Positions 12,916 to 25,885 of a stretch of DNA of 64,000 nucleotides are shown one piece after another. The notes beneath the pieces were generated by a model, which searched no databases, was not told the origin of the DNA, and was given only the letters and a program-made list of their open reading frames with translations. Within the stretch, counting starts at the first letter, position 1. Every line of letters begins with the position of its first letter. Made by a program: the position numbers and the translations under genes. Source of the DNA: Halichoerus grypus (taxonomy: Eukaryota; Chordata; Mammalia; Carnivora; Phocidae); contig NC_135717.1 of assembly GCF_964656455.1 (NCBI RefSeq), positions 17,936,775-18,000,774 on the forward strand, in the 5' to 3' direction.

Positions 12916-13009
12916 GGGGACGAGGCCCGGCTCCGTGCTCTTCATACCTGTGCCCCGCTGCCGCTTATAATTATTCTAATTGCTCATAATTATACTTATT
13001 AGGAAGTAA

Positions 13010-13140
13010 TAGTAACGCTTAGCTTTCTTGAATACTTCCCAAGGGTCAGGGTGGGGTGATTTATAGATATTGTTTCATTTAATGCTCAGGACAAATCTAG
13101 TATGCCCATTTTTCAAATGAGGAAACTGAAGGGACAGAGT
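13010..13140 (-). repeat. MIR
   Basis: attgtttcatttaatgctca and caaatgaggaaactgaaggg on + strand. Confidence 0.7.
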
Positions 13141-13717
13141 TGGATAAGGCCCCCGGCCCAGGTCGTACATCCAAGACACGGTTCCCACACGTGATTTCTC
13201 CCTCAGCCAAACTGACCCTGGAAACTGTCTTAGCAAGGGAGGGACCCCGGCTGAAGGGAAATTGTTCTTGCAAACCCATCAAGTCCATCAATGGAGGGTC
13301 AAAACTGGTGTTACGAAGCTGTTTTTTAAAAAGGCAAAAAGTGCAGCTAGCAGGATTAGCTGTCACCCCACGGGCCCCGTACCTGATGAGAAGCCATTTT
13401 GTTTCTTCTGCCCTGGGAGGTCACCAGTTCTCGGCTGCAAATCGAGGCATTCGTGCCAAGTTTCAGAGACTCGAAACAATCATCTCTGTGATCACTGAGA
13501 CTTTCTGGGCGTCACCAAGGCAAGACACCGTCATCCCGGCCGGAGGCTGCCAGCCCACTGTCCTTTCTGACTTCCTTTATTCACACCTGCATGCGTCCAT
13601 AACACGAATAATCGTGATGAGCACTGATTGCGGGCCAGGCCCCTATACGGTGGTTCCCAATGTTTCATTATTCAAGTTCCACCTTCTTTATTTGCCAGAC
13701 GCCAGCATCTACCATCT
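13141..13717. other. Unique intronic tract, possible conserved element
   Basis: No repeat is recognised between the MIR and the SINE-edge duplication. It contains gtgcagctagcaggattagc and gaaacaatcatctctgtgat. An uninterrupted + frame crosses it but begins at a non-ATG codon and runs into the repeat, so I do not call a gene. Confidence 0.3.
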
Positions 13718-13837
13718 AGCATTGACTCAATCTTCTTCTGAAGTTGACTCACCTTTTTTTTTTTTTAGGGGGGTGGGAGCATTGACTCAATCTTCTTCTG
13801 AAGTTGACTCACTTTTTTCTTTTTAGGGGGGGTGGGA
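13718..13837. repeat. 60-bp tandem duplication at SINE junction
   Basis: The unit starting agcattgactcaatcttctt at 13718 repeats at 13778. Both copies run through tgaagttgactcac, a T-rich run, aggggg and tgggag. The T-run is 13 T in copy 1, and interrupted by one C in copy 2. Confidence 0.9.
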
Positions 13838-13989
13838 GGGGCAGAGAAAGAGGGAGAGAGAGAATCTCAAGCAGACTCCATGCCCCAGCATGGAGCCTGA
13901 CCCGGGGCTCGATCTCACGACCCCGAGATCATGACCTGAGCGGAAATCAAGGGTCTGATGCTTAACTGATGGAGCCCCCCAGGCGCCCC
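13813..13989 (-). mobile_element. SINEC, antisense, with duplicated 3' edge
   Basis: It runs from the T-rich end to ggagccccccaggcgcccc. The TSD-like tgaagttgactcac occurs three times: 13739-13752, 13799-13812 and 13990-14003. The extra copy results from a 60-bp tandem duplication that includes the TSD, the T-run and the first bases of the element. Confidence 0.9.
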
Positions 13990-14038
13990 TGAAGTTGACT
14001 CACTTTCTTGTATCTACATTAAAAAGGGAACTTTTGAT

Positions 14039-14174
14039 CAGTGGTGCTCACGTTTGAGGGTTCGTCAGCATCTCCTGGAGAGCTCGTTACAACACAGACA
14101 GGTCTGAGGCCCAAGAATTAGCATCACATCTTCCCACGTGCAGCTGCGGGTTGGGGCCCACACTGAGACCACTG
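14039..14174 (+). mobile_element. MER5-like hAT element
   Basis: It starts cagtggtgctcacgtttgag and ends cacactgagaccactg, giving imperfect terminal inverted repeats around a MER5-type interior (tcagcatctcctggagagct). It lies just right of the SINEC with the duplicated edge. Confidence 0.65.
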
Positions 14175-15764
14175 GCTCAGATCGCTGCTCTAATTGGATC
14201 CCTTGTCCAAAACCACAACGTCTCAGGGAGGGTCCCTGCAGGAATCAGAATCCCCCAAATGGTTCCAATGAAGGCACTTTAATGAAAAAGTCCTTAAAAA
14301 GGCATGGGAAGGGCTAAGAGAATCTGAGGCCCCCGAAGGCTGGCAAGAGAGGGGAGCCGTTACAGCCTTGGGAGGGCAGGAGAAAGGGTGGGGACAGTGT
14401 AGGAGCTGCAAAACAAACCTTGGGAGCTGTGGTCATAGGAAGAGAATGAAGCCTCCGCCAGAAAAGGGGCACAAGACAGGGAGCAGGGCAGAGAAACACT
14501 GACCTTCCTCTTCCTACCCTCCGATTTCTAGCTGGTGCCCCTCCTTGTTCATCCAGAGGGCCAGGGAGCCTGGGGGTGCAGTCCTAGGAGTCAGGCCTCT
14601 GGGGCACAGAGAAGGGCGGAGAGCAGTGATTGGGGGAGGACGGGAGAGGATGGGGCTGATGGAGAATCACCGGCCCAGAAGGAAATTGTCTAAATGCCCT
14701 TCAAGTCTGCCTAGGAACTGCTGAAGATTCTGAGCCCTCTCACGGTTTTAAACAATTAACAAGTGGTAGAAATGTGATAAGGACACATTAGCACCGGAGA
14801 GAGACTCTTTTGATTGAGGTGATAAGAATTTTAAAAATAACAGAGAACTGAGTAGCTTTTTCACTTTTTGATTCAGACAATTTAGTGTTGTGGTGAGACA
14901 CGTGTAATACCACCGCTCCCCTGGTGGGAAACGCAGATGTGTGGGTGGCACCCCCCAGTGTTACCCACTTGGGGTGCTTTAGCAGCTCACATCAGACATT
15001 GGTTGAGGACTGCAGCTGGGGGTGGAGGGTGGTGTCATGTCCCCCCCCCCAAGTCCAGCCTACTGTGAAGGTGGGGGAAGGTAGGGAGTGGGCTCTGGAG
15101 ACCAGGGCAAGCACTGGGGTGGAGAGGTCCACCATCTGCTCAGTTGCCCAACTGGACACGTGGCCTCACTCTGGACTCCTCCCTGTTCCTTTGCCACCAC
15201 ATTCGTGGTGAGAGTCCACTGAGCCCACGCCTCGGGAGTTACCAGGTTCTGACTGGTCCTCACCCCACCGTTGCCATGGCAGGCCACCACCATCTCTCGC
15301 TCGGAGCGCAGCAGAGACCTCCAGCAGGCCACCCAGGCGTCCTTCCAGAGCAGACCTCCTGACGGGGGTCCTTCCCCTGCTAAGACCCGGAGGACCCCAC
15401 TGGCCTTGGCCTCAGGGGCCAAGCGCAGCTTCCACAGCCTGGCTTCCGGCGTCCCCGAGACCTGTCTGCTCTTCCTTGTGACCTCCTTCCCCCCGACATC
15501 TGGTGGCCAGCTGGCCTCGGGATCGCGGAGGCCTGAAGTCCACCCCTCCCCCATCCCACTCGGTGGCCACCCTCTTGCAGGAATCCTGGTTCAGGCATTG
15601 TTTGGGATGCCGGAGAGCATGGAGATGAGGGCCATGGCCAGGGAACCCTGTGGCCTCCAACCCAGACGGGCCCCTCTGACCAGCCCAAGGGCGGAGAATG
15701 ATACGATTTCAAAGTGGCTCTTCCATCCTGCCAACTTACAGCCACGACGGGTCCTGGAGTCAGA

Positions 15765-15900
15765 GGGGCCTGGGTGTGAACCCAGGCTGTACCACGATGC
15801 AGCTGTGCAGACTAGTTGCTTAGTCCCTCTGAACTTAAGTTTGCTCATCTGTAAAGCGGATGCTGCTCACTACCTCGTACGGGTGTGAGGAGGTTAACAG
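15765..15900 (+). repeat. MIR
   Basis: gtgtgaacccaggctgtacc, gtttgctcatctgtaaagcg and a 'gtgaggaggttaacagg' end. Confidence 0.75.
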
Positions 15901-16600
15901 GTGAATGCTAGAGTCTGAGGTCAGATTCTCTAGAAGTAGATGCTGAGATGAGGATTCACGTGTAAGTCAGGTACAAAGGAAATGCCCCAGGGGAGAGTGG
16001 TAAGGGAACTGGGGGAGGCAGGACAGGGAAACAAATCTGGAGAGAATAAGAAGCCTAAGTGACCCTAACCGGGCATCCGAGATACCCCACAGTTAACTTA
16101 CTTATTTTCTGAGCATCTCGGCCCCTGATGCCCCATCCCACCTCTCAGCCCATCTGAAAGAGCAGAGCCAGATGCTGCTGTGAGGGGAGGGGGGAGGCAG
16201 GAGGGGTGGAGGCCTGGCCTGGGGCCCATGTGGGCAGGGATAAGAGCACCCCTCCTGGGGGAATAGGGGTTCTCTGGGGGAGGCACTGAGTCAGTAAGCA
16301 GCACAGTGGTGAGGGGCAGCCTCTGCATGCCACCCGGGCAAGAGCAGCTAGAGATGAAGGCTGCTGGGAGGGAGGCCAGGCCTCCGCGGGAGCTGCCGCC
16401 CTCCTGGTGTGGCTCAGCTCGCCCCGCATCTCCTGCCTTCCTCCCTGTTGCCTTGGTGGGCCTTGGGCCAGAGAAGGGCCTCAGAGGCTATGAGTGTGCC
16501 ATGCCAGGGGGTGTTTTAACAACATCCAGGCTGCCAAGAGCACATTATTCTCTTATAGAAATCCAAGGGATTGCCCAGGAGATGTGATATTTTTGTAGCC

Positions 16601-16645
16601 AAAAAAAAAAAAAAAAAAAAGGAAAAAGGAAAAAGAAAAAAAGAA
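16601..16645 (+). repeat. Poly-A / A-rich microsatellite
   Basis: A20 followed by ggaaaaaggaaaaagaaaaa. No SINE body is recognisable beside it. Confidence 0.9.
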
Positions 16646-16869
16646 TTTATCCACAGCTCTAAAAGCCCGTTGTGCTAGGAATGATAGTGGGTGTTTCAGA
16701 ATCTGGATTCTTTGTCAGGGAGCAGATAAGGACTGAGAATTTTCTGTTTGTTTGCTTCATTCACTAAATAGTATATATTGGATGTCCCTAGGATGGTCCC
16801 GGTGGAAGGAACAATCTTATAAAGGCAGAGAGGTAGGAAGGACATGTTTGACAGGTTTGGAGAACAGAA

Positions 16870-17270
16870 AAGCTAAAGATCAGGACTCTTTGTTGTAAGG
16901 GATAGAAATTCCACCTCAAACTGGCTTAGGCAAAGACAAGGACTTAATTGGTTCATGTGATTGAAAGCACAAATGACTGGGAGCTTCAGGCATGGCTGGA
17001 TCCAGGTGCTCTCAAACAATGTCATAGGACACAATCCTCCTCCATCTCGGCTCTGCCTTCCTTGGCACTGGCTCTGCTTTTAGGAAGGCCCTTGCCCCTG
17101 GGTGGCTCAGTCATTTCCATCCTTCCACCCTCCCAGGCTCAAACCTAGTAAAAAGAAAGGAATTTTCTTCACCAATAGTTCTAGTGAAAGTCCTGACTCT
17201 CATTGAACTGACTTGGGTCATATGTCCGTCTCTGGCTGACCCTTTAGAGAAGGGTCCATAGTCCCTTCTC
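16870..17270 (+). repeat. Medium-reiterated repeat (gctggatccaggtgctc family)
   Basis: The clearest copy in the window: gttgtaagggatagaaattc, actggcttaggcaaagac, catggctggatccaggtgct, gttctagtgaaagtcctgac, gacttgggtcatatgtccg. A tail-like part (gaaccaattagag, 17650-17670) reappears after an interposed stretch holding a MIR. Confidence 0.55.
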
Positions 17271-17504
17271 TAACGCGTGGGCCTTGCTCTAACACTGGTT
17301 AGTGTGGCTTGGAAGGTAAGTCATGTGATGCATTGCATTTTATCTTGCCCATCCTTTTTCTCAGAAATCTTACCTCCTCCCACATTGCATTTCTCTTTCT
17401 TGACTCTGTCTCTAGCCTTGACCTCACTCAAGTGCCCCTGGGCTCCACTTCCTGGGACATGGGAGGGACATATTCCTCCCATACAACAACAGTAATATGG
17501 CACA

Positions 17505-17650
17505 AATTGAGCTGTCACTAGACGCTAAGTACAAGCTCTTCACGTTGCTGTCTAATGGAATCCTCACAGCATGACAACACTATGAAATAGGTGTTATTAT
17601 TATCCTTGTTTTATAGGTGAAGAAGCGCAGGCATAGAGAGGTTCATTCCT
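17505..17650 (-). repeat. MIR
   Basis: tggaatcctcacagcatgac, aggtgttattattatccttg and gaagcgcaggcatagagagg on + strand. Confidence 0.75.
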
Positions 17651-18080
17651 GAACCAATTAGAGTCAGGGGGCTCCTGAAGCTCTGATTGACTGGATAGGA
17701 GTCATGTGCCTGAACGTGGAGCCAGGATGGTCAGCTATAACTGACCTACACAGACCGAGAGAAGGGAAGGGACTCTCTAAATGAGAGGCATGTAAGAAGA
17801 AGAAGGGGGGGGCGTAATGTGGGGTGGGAGAAAGAGAAGATGCCCCCTAAACTAGGTGACAAATGATGGCAACCCAAATTGGAAAAATTGGGGAGAAAAG
17901 GGAGCTGTGCTAGCACAAGGAAAACAAAGATTTGAGGAGCCAAACCACGGGAAGGACAGAGGTGCAGTGCGCCTTCAGGAACAGCAGGAACCGGGCGCGC
18001 ACACTGTCAGAAAGCTCACGCTCTCCTCAGATCTGGTCTTCCCGTTCACTTCTGTGCTTCCAGGCGCAGACTGCCAGGGG

Positions 18081-18360
18081 AGGGCTCTGATTGGCCGATC
18101 CTAGGTCACGTGACCACACCGGGCCAATCAACCATGTCCAGGAAGGGAGGCCCTCTTTAGAACATGGCTGCTCCTGGGACAGCCACGAGGTTGAAGCTGT
18201 GGCAGGAGCTGTAGTAGTTTCCAGAAAAAAGTGGAGTAGGGTACAGGGCCGATGAAAATGTAGGTGTGTGCTCGTAGCTGCAGGTGACAGAGAACACCGC
18301 CCTGACCACTTTAACCACAGGGCAGCCCTCGGGGCTGGTGATTGGCCGGGTGATGTCACC
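18081..18360. promoter_or_regulatory. CCAAT / E-box / CRE-like motif cluster upstream of exon 3
   Basis: Seen directly: an inverted CCAAT (attgg) at 18090-18094, a perfect 12-bp palindrome ggtcacgtgacc at 18104-18115 containing CACGTG, CCAAT at 18124-18128, a second attgg at 18341-18345, and tgatgtca (CRE/AP-1-like) at 18351-18358. NF-Y, USF/TFE/MITF and ATF factors bind such motifs in general. Part of the first cluster resembles the 'ctctgattgg...gtcacgtg' module of an interspersed repeat found elsewhere in this window, so it may be repeat-derived. Function as an intragenic promoter or enhancer is inference only. Confidence 0.3.
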
Positions 18361-18595
18361 CTCCCGTCCCTCTGCTCAGAAACAACAGTGTCCGCTTCGT
18401 CCCTCTGCTAAGGCGGGTGCCCTCCGGGCCATCAGGTGGCTCCCGGGAGCAGTCATCTACCAGATGAGAAGAGAAAGAGAGACTCCGTCCAGCTGCAGGA
18501 CGGAGGTTCCTCCCTCGGGTCAGAAGGGGCCCCCGCACTAGTAAGCGTCACCCCGAGAGCGCCGGGCTCCCCCTGACTTGGGCTTGGGCTCCTGA

Positions 18596-18994
<399 letters not shown>

Positions 18995-19015
18995 TGAGGC
19001 TCTCTCCCCCCCCCC

Positions 19016-19085
19016 CGCGGTGACCTTGCACCAGTCACTTCCCTTCTCTCAGCCTCCGTGGTACAGTTTGTAAAATGGGATTTGC
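19016..19085 (+). repeat. MIR fragment just downstream of exon 3
   Basis: tgcaccagtcacttcccttc and cagtttgtaaaatgggattt match the MIR middle. Confidence 0.55.
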
Positions 19086-19640
19086 TTGCTTATTCACTCC
19101 TTCGGTGGTTCTTGACTATCTATCACGTGCCAGGTGCTGTGCTAATGATAAGTACTGGGGTTTTGGTGATGAGCAGAAAGGGACAGTTGCAGCCTCCGGT
19201 GAAGTTTCACGTGCGGGAGAGAGAGGTGAATTAGCTAGAGATGTAGTCAGGAGCCGAACACCCTATGGCCCAGTGATGGATGGCATTTGTGGGACAAGGC
19301 AGAGAGAGGTGCCTTATTGGAATGAGTGGATGATGGTGTCTTCCATAGGGATATAAAAGGGGGGCCTGTTTGGGGTGGCAGGCACATCACTCATCTGCTT
19401 TAGCTTTTTTGCCTTTGAGACATTCATGTGGAAGCTGAAGGAGCAAACACCTCTGGAAGCTCAGGGACTAGTGTGGGGTGGGCAGAGATTGTGTGGAAAG
19501 GCCACAGAGCCAGGGGTTTTGAGGGCTTTAGGGAGAATGGGATGGTCGGCCTCGTGATAGGACTCAGGGAGGTGGAGACAGACGACTCCAAGAAAAGGCC
19601 ACTGGATTAGGTGGCCAGGTGCCCCGAGTTGTTTCAATAG
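19085..19640 (+). repeat. Ancient mammalian repeat (same family)
   Basis: It begins with attcactccttcggtggttc and the gccaggtgctgtgctaatga module, and ends in a 'ggtggagacagacgactcc' part. It lies directly downstream of exon 3 and is strongly diverged. Confidence 0.45.
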
Positions 19641-20109
19641 ATCCAGGTCATGAGGGGTTAAGCAGGGAATGTGCCAGAGGGAGTAAAAAGAGCCTATAAA
19701 CCATAACTTCAGGCGGCCTGACAGAGTGGTGGCTTGGCTGTGTAAGACATCTGTTCCTAAAAAGCCAAATGTAAATTGAATTTCTATAAATCTAATCCCA
19801 TTCTTCATGCATTGGAAGAACCCTCTATTTAATGAAACTGAAACGATGAGCCTTTTGGTAAGGGAAATAATCTCCCCCTAATTGAAGTGTGTGTATGTAA
19901 CAGAGGGATCCCTCAAAGATTGAGAGCTGAATTCAAGAGATTACAGCACGCTCCACAGATCAAAACACGAGTGACTTGGCATTCTCAGGATGTGGAAATC
20001 TAACCATCATAGTAAAGGAAAGCGAAGAAAAAGAGAGTGAGCCTCATAGTGTAGTGTCCGTTTTGGATCGTGCTCACCCCATTCCTAGCTATTGAACCAT
20101 GGACTATTC

Positions 20110-20740
20110 TGGACCTATTTGTTTTTTTTTCTCCCCCCATCTTGTGTGCATTTACTCAACCAATATTCAAAGAAGGCCTAAAGGACGAGGCATTGTAGGT
20201 TTGGGCAAGTCAAAGGAAAAACGGCTGTGTCTTCACCTTCCTGAAGTTTGCAATCTTGTGAGAGACAGACTCATCAAACAATTAGAAAATGGTGGGTTGA
20301 CCTCTAGTAGTGAGAGGCCTGCAGGAGGGGCACCCACGTTGGCCCCCAGGGATGGGTGGGGATGGGTGGGCTGGGGTATGGGTAGGGGAAGACATCCTTT
20401 GAGCTGAGGCTTGGTAAAAAATGTAAGAGTTTCCCTGATGGACAGCTTGGGGAAGGCATTCCACATAGAGGGAACAGCATGGGCAAAGGCCTAGTGGGGT
20501 GGCATATTCTGGAAATTCCGAGTTGTTTGAATGATGGGAAGGCAGAGTAGAGAGAGCAGGAGAATTGAGAGATGAGGCTGGAGACCTGGCTGAGGGTCTT
20601 GGTGATTTTCAGTGACCTTTAGCTTTTACCTTGGAGCCATTAAGAATCCGGAGCAGAGGGGGATATGGTCAGGTGTGCATTTGGGGATGAGGGCTCCGGC
20701 TGTGGCCTGGACGGAGTGGAGCAAGAGTGGAGGTGGGGAG
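20110..20740 (+). repeat. Ancient mammalian repeat (same family)
   Basis: Recognised by tttactcaaccaatattcaa, the 'ggcattccacatagagggaac' module and gcatgggcaaaggcctag, followed by a 'gagacctggctgagg' and 'ttggagccattaagaatc' portion matching the order seen in the other copies. Confidence 0.5.
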
Positions 20741-21764
20741 ACTGGCCAGGAGGTGAGAAAGGACATGGCCCCACCCTGCCCCAGCTCAGGGGCAGTGGGA
20801 ATGGGATGCAGGCGCACACGCCCTCTGTCCGGCTCGGAGGTGAAGTGAGCAGGGTTGCAGACTGCTCAGGAGAGCTGAGTGGGCCTGGAAAACAGAGAAC
20901 CCCGGGCAGCTCCCTAGTGTGGAGTCCACAGAATTCAGGGGGTCCATGAGCCGGGTGGGGGGAAAAGTTCCAGCCTTATTTTTCTAACTTGTAACTGACA
21001 TGCAGTATGTCCTTCAACTATGAACGGAGGCGACAAAACGCGGTATCGGGGAGCACCTGTTAGGTAGTCGCCAGTAATAGTCTGTATTTGTGCTCTCACA
21101 CTACGGTTGTGGCAGGTATCTTGAGATGTGTTCATTCAAAAGCGTAACGTGTACTAGAGCTTCTGCGGAATCTTATCTAGTGTGTTAATGAAGACGCACA
21201 TATATTCTTGTACTGCACACTTGTTTATTTTGCTAACTCCATTTCCATGTAACTGGTGTGCTCTGTCATCCTGTGTATTTTATTTTATGCAGCCAGAAAC
21301 GTGATTCTGAGGAGGGGCCTCTAAGTCCAGATGGCCAGAGCCTCTGACCTGGGGTCGCTTGGCTGGCTGGGGACGGTGGGTCACCAAGATGGGGAATGTG
21401 GGAGAAAAGCAGGTAGTGGGAGGGGATGGGTCTGGTTTGAGCAGGTGGGCTGTGCCATGCTGGCCCCTCTCCCTTCTTAGTGGTTTCACCTTTTCTTTCC
21501 CCGCTGCAAGCTCGAAGAATCCCTTCCATTATGCCAAGCACCCAGCCCTCCCCCTCAACCTGCTCGCTCCAGTCACCCAATAAAAGCTGGTGGGCAGCCC
21601 AAGACAGCCATCTCCAGGTCTTCAAGCAGACCTCTCGTGGGGTAGGAGGTGGGGGCTCTTCCCCCGACCTCAAAGGGCTTATCACAGTTTTCACCCCTCA
21701 AAACAAAAAAGCCCCAGAGCCCCACTGCTAAAGAAAATAAGATTGTCTCCAGTTAATTTCAGAC

Positions 21765-21885
21765 AGATAAACAATGCAGGGCTCAGGGAGGTTAATTGAC
21801 TTGCCCAGGGTCACACAGCTGGTCAATTGTGGAGCCAGGATTAAACCCAGCTCCTGCTGGCTTCAAAGCCCTGTGCTCTTTTCAT
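21765..21885 (-). repeat. MIR
   Basis: cttgcccagggtcacacagc and ggagccaggattaaacccag on + strand. Confidence 0.8.
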
Positions 21886-23935
21886 AGCATGGAGCTGCAG
21901 GGGTGACGGGGGCTGGAGGGAGTAGACTTTTAAGTCTTCGGGAAACAGTAAGAAGCGTGTGTGAGCCAGATGATGTCATAAGAGTGAAGTAGCAAGTGGT
22001 GGAGAGAAAGCATTTTGTATTCATGCCCGGGAGAAGACAGACGGGGGTAACAGGACCCCAGGAGAGAGGCTGCCAGGCCTGGGAGCCATGGGCCTTTCCG
22101 GAGCCACTTGAAAACAGGCCAAGGGGTGAGGAGGGGCCTGGAGGAGGCGGGTGGGCTTCGGGCCTGCTCTGATGGGAGGGGAAGGAGTGGGCAAGCCCAC
22201 TGAGCAAGTCCATGGGCAGGGGGCAAGGGCTGGGTTCTGACATTGCCAGAGCAGCTCACAAAGAAGGGTCCTCAGCCCAAGGTCAACAACACCTTCTAGG
22301 ATAGAGGGGAAAGCAGAGTTGGGGCAGCCCCCACTCGACCCAATTATTATAATCAATTATTATAATCAACCAAGTGATTCTGATGAATCATAAGAGCCAG
22401 TGCTGGCTGAGATGCTAGGGTGCCAGCACTGGGCTCAGCCTGCCACGTGGTGTCCTTGGGAGGAGGGGTCTAACACCGCACGCGTCCCTACTTGCCTGTA
22501 GTCACGTCGCCGGTGAGCTGTTAAACCCCCGACGGAGTCTGCCACGTAAAGCGCTTTGAGCAGGGCTTAGCACCTGGGACTTCAGCTTGCTATGTTATTA
22601 TTATTATTATTCCCAGCTGTCTTCCAGTATATTGAGGGGCAGATCGTGGCCCCGGGGACCAGCCCTGTCCCAGTGAGGTGGGGGGCCGAGGGGCTCACGC
22701 CCTTCAGTGAAGGGAGACGGGGTAGCAGGGCCTGGCCAGCAGGGCTGCGTTCCTGGCAGAAGGTGGTTGTACAGAGGGAGTTCGGCCCCCGAGGACCGGG
22801 GGCAGGGGCTGTGGCTGCTGGCCCACTGGCCCAGGGCCTAGAGCTCACAGTATTTCTAGGGACCCATGACATGTTTTCATTTTGACTGCTTTTCAAAGCA
22901 GCAGAAAAAAAATTAACGTAATAATAACGAAGACCTAAGAGTGAATCTAGGCTGGATCATAATTGTCTTTCTATCATTGCAGTCATAAAATGTGATTTTT
23001 AAATATTTCTTTTACGGAGGAACAGGCCCGTGGAGGCCCGTGGAGGCAAAAATGCGTGGGGCCCATGAAAGTCATAACATGGCCCTGCAGCAGGCCACAG
23101 CTTTTCTCGGGCTCTCAGGACCGGGCAAGACCCAATTCCAGACCAGGGGTGGCTCCAGCCGCCTGTGGCCCCCTTGCCGGGTCCTATGACTTTAGCCAAG
23201 AGGTGCTGGAGAAGATGAACTCCCCGAGTTTCTTCCCCCAGCAACCAGAGTCTTACAGCCCAGAAGGGATGTGAGTGCAGGCTCGAACATGTCTGTTCTT
23301 CCTCAGTTCCTCTGAAAAATGAGACCAATCTACTTAGGAAAAACACAAAGTCATTTGGAGAATCCCTGCACAATCCAGCCAACTGTGGGCTTTTAGTAAA
23401 AGGTGCTGTAGCACGAAGAGAAACGTGACCGTTTCTGGAAAATAAAGCAGACTTCATGGAGAAGTCAGTAAGAGTATTTTGTTAAGCAATGAGAAATGGA
23501 AGTTTTGCAGTAAAACAAAAAATGACCAAGGCGAGGTTGCTGTTTGGAATTGGTTTCAGGAGCCGTTTTTAGAGCGAGGCATGAATTGAGGAGCAAGCAA
23601 CTCCACGGCCCGCAAGGTGGACACCACAATGTGTTTTGGACAGAGGTTGGGGGACTGGGGGACCTTGGAATTTCTCTTAGCATGGTGATTATAGCTTTTT
23701 GCCGTAAACCATCACGTATTATTTTAGGATGAGTTTCTTGATACCCTAATTCTTGGGGTCTGTGCTGAAAGAATCCCACATTGATAACCCCCTCTGTTCA
23801 GTCTCCCTACCCTGGTCAGACTGGCTCTCTTGCCCGTAACTTGGAGAACAAGTACTTTTGTGTATTTTTGTGTCTAAAAATGCAGAGGGTCTAAGTCAGA
23901 GATATAAGTATTTCCATATTATTAAAGATTCTTTT

Positions 23936-24135
23936 TTTTTAAAAAAATATTCTATTTATTTATTTTGACAGAGAGTTAGAGGGCACAAGTAAGCAGAGGG
24001 GCAGGCAGAGAGAGAGAGGGAGAAGCAGGCTCTCCACTGAGCAGGGAGCCCGACGCGGGGCCCGATCCCAGGACCCTGAGATCACGACCTGAGCTGAAGG
24101 CAGACGCTCAACCGACTGAGCCACCCAGGCGCCAC
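23936..24135 (-). mobile_element. SINEC, antisense
   Basis: It runs from a T-rich tail (ttctatttatttattttgac) to gactgagccacccaggcgcc on +. TSD taaagattctttt is at 23923-23935 and 24136-24148. Confidence 0.93.
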
Positions 24136-24149
24136 TAAAGATTCTTTTG

Positions 24150-24560
24150 ATTGCAGGTGACAAGAACCCAATCATATTAGCTAATGGAAGAAAGGGGATG
24201 ATGATAGAAATCTGTTGATTCATATAATTGAAAAATACAAGGTGGTTGAGCTTTAGGCATGGCTGCATCTAGGTGATCATGTCATCAAGAATCTATATCT
24301 CCACACTCTGCTTTCTCCTGACTTCATTCTCAATTAGGCTTTGTCCATGTAGAGAGAAGATGGTTACAAGCAGCTCCAGGCTTACATAAGATTCCAGGGG
24401 TAGAGAGAGCTCCTTTCCAACAGCTCTCGCAAAACTTTAAGGAGGACTGTGTAGGTTCATAGACTTATTCCTGAACCAGTCTCCATGCCAGAGAGTGAAA
24501 TACACTGATTAACCAGGCCTGGGTCCCTAGACATACCCATGCTGTGGACTAAGCGGGATT
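24150..24560 (+). repeat. Medium-reiterated repeat (gctgcatctaggtgatc family)
   Basis: It runs from gattgcaggtgacaagaacc through catggctgcatctaggtgat to cctgaaccagtctccatgcc, directly right of the TSD of the antisense SINEC at 23936-24135. The SINE therefore inserted at the start of this older element. Confidence 0.5.
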
Positions 24561-25339
24561 ATTATGCAGCGGTGGACAAGTGGTTGCCCAGATGAACGGG
24601 TCGATTGCAAATCCAAATGGCTTGTCAGGTTGCGAGATTAGCAGGAGGTCAGCAGTGGAGCTTTTAAAGACTCAGAGCCCCAGGAATGGCCGAGGTCTTG
24701 ATTTGGGTTCCTCCAAAGCAGATCCTAAGATGAAGACTTGGGTGCCGGGTAGCTTATATGGGAGGTGATCCCAGGAATTATGGTGGGAGAGTGGAGAAAG
24801 AAGACAGGAAGGGAGGAGAGTCAATAAGGGAGTGTCGATGAGCAGGTGAGCACTGTGGGCAACTGGGGTCAGTCCTGCTGGGGTCCCTCTGAGAGGGACA
24901 CATCTCAGAACTGTTCACCCAAGGGGTGAGAAAGCAGCACTATTTCCTCACCAGCTCCTATTGGACACTGGTTCGGAGTCACTCCCAAGGCATTAACCTT
25001 CTAGAATCTCTAATCTTCTCTGCCTAAGAAAGCAAGTGTCCAAGGAAGGAAGCTGCTAACGGGCACAGGAACCGTCCTACCCCACGCAGCAGGTGGCTTC
25101 CGGCGTCGGGGCGGGACTGACGGCTTCTGGCACAGAGAACCAAATCCAGGCAAAGAGGGGGGGTTCTGATACACCGGTGCACTGTACTGTAACTCTCATG
25201 CTGTCCGCCCAGAGCGAGCCTCAGACGCCACGGTCCCCAGCAAGACCGCCCCCACCTCAGAGGCCAGCCGCAAGTGCAGCCTTACCCCAGGCCAGCCTCC
25301 CTTCTGACCAGCTGACAAAGCCAGGCTTCCCACAAGGCC

Positions 25340-25885
25340 CTGTGGTAATGTAGTAGAACAACTCACAGAACTCGGGAAAGAGCTGTGTTTAAGATTACAG
25401 TATTATTGTGAAGGATGCAGTCGGGACCAGCTAAAGGAGGAGACCCTAAGGGTGAGGTCTAGGAGGGCCTCAAATGCAGAGCTTCCGTGCCTACTTGATT
25501 CTGTGCAATTGGGGTGCATTGCCCTGGGGCACAACTGTGTTCACTAACCAGGAAGCTCCCCTGAGCCTGGTGTCCAGAGTTTTTACTGGGGGCTCATTAC
25601 ATAGGCAGGATTGATGGGATCGCTGGCCCTGTGCTTGAACTCGTTCTCTAACCCTCCAGCCTACCCCCTGGAGGCTGATGTTAGAGCTGGCTCAAAGCCC
25701 TACCCTCTGATCACGTGGTGCATCTGTCTGCGGACCAGCCCCCATTTTGAGTCATCTCATTCATTAGCAAAAACTCAGGTGTGATCCAGGGGCTCGTGAA
25801 TAACAAAGACACCCAATCACTCAGGAAATCCCAGGGGTTTAGAGTCTCCCTCTCAGAACTGAGGACAAAGGCCAGTCAGATTCTT
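25340..25885. repeat. Probable LTR-type interspersed repeat
   Basis: aacaactcacagaactcggg, agattacagtattattgtga, ggggctcattacataggcag and caaaactc-type spacing resemble a mammalian ERVL-class solo LTR. No internal proviral gene is present. Class call is tentative. Confidence 0.4.

Noticed and set aside
13140..13826. 228-codon + frame
   Set aside because: It starts at a non-ATG codon, covers a MIR edge, and ends inside the SINE-edge tandem duplication, where repeated residues are just the 60-bp repeat.
22338..22372. Possible stem-loop or operator from repeated caattattataat
   Set aside because: It is a short direct duplication in AT-rich sequence, with no support for a regulatory role.
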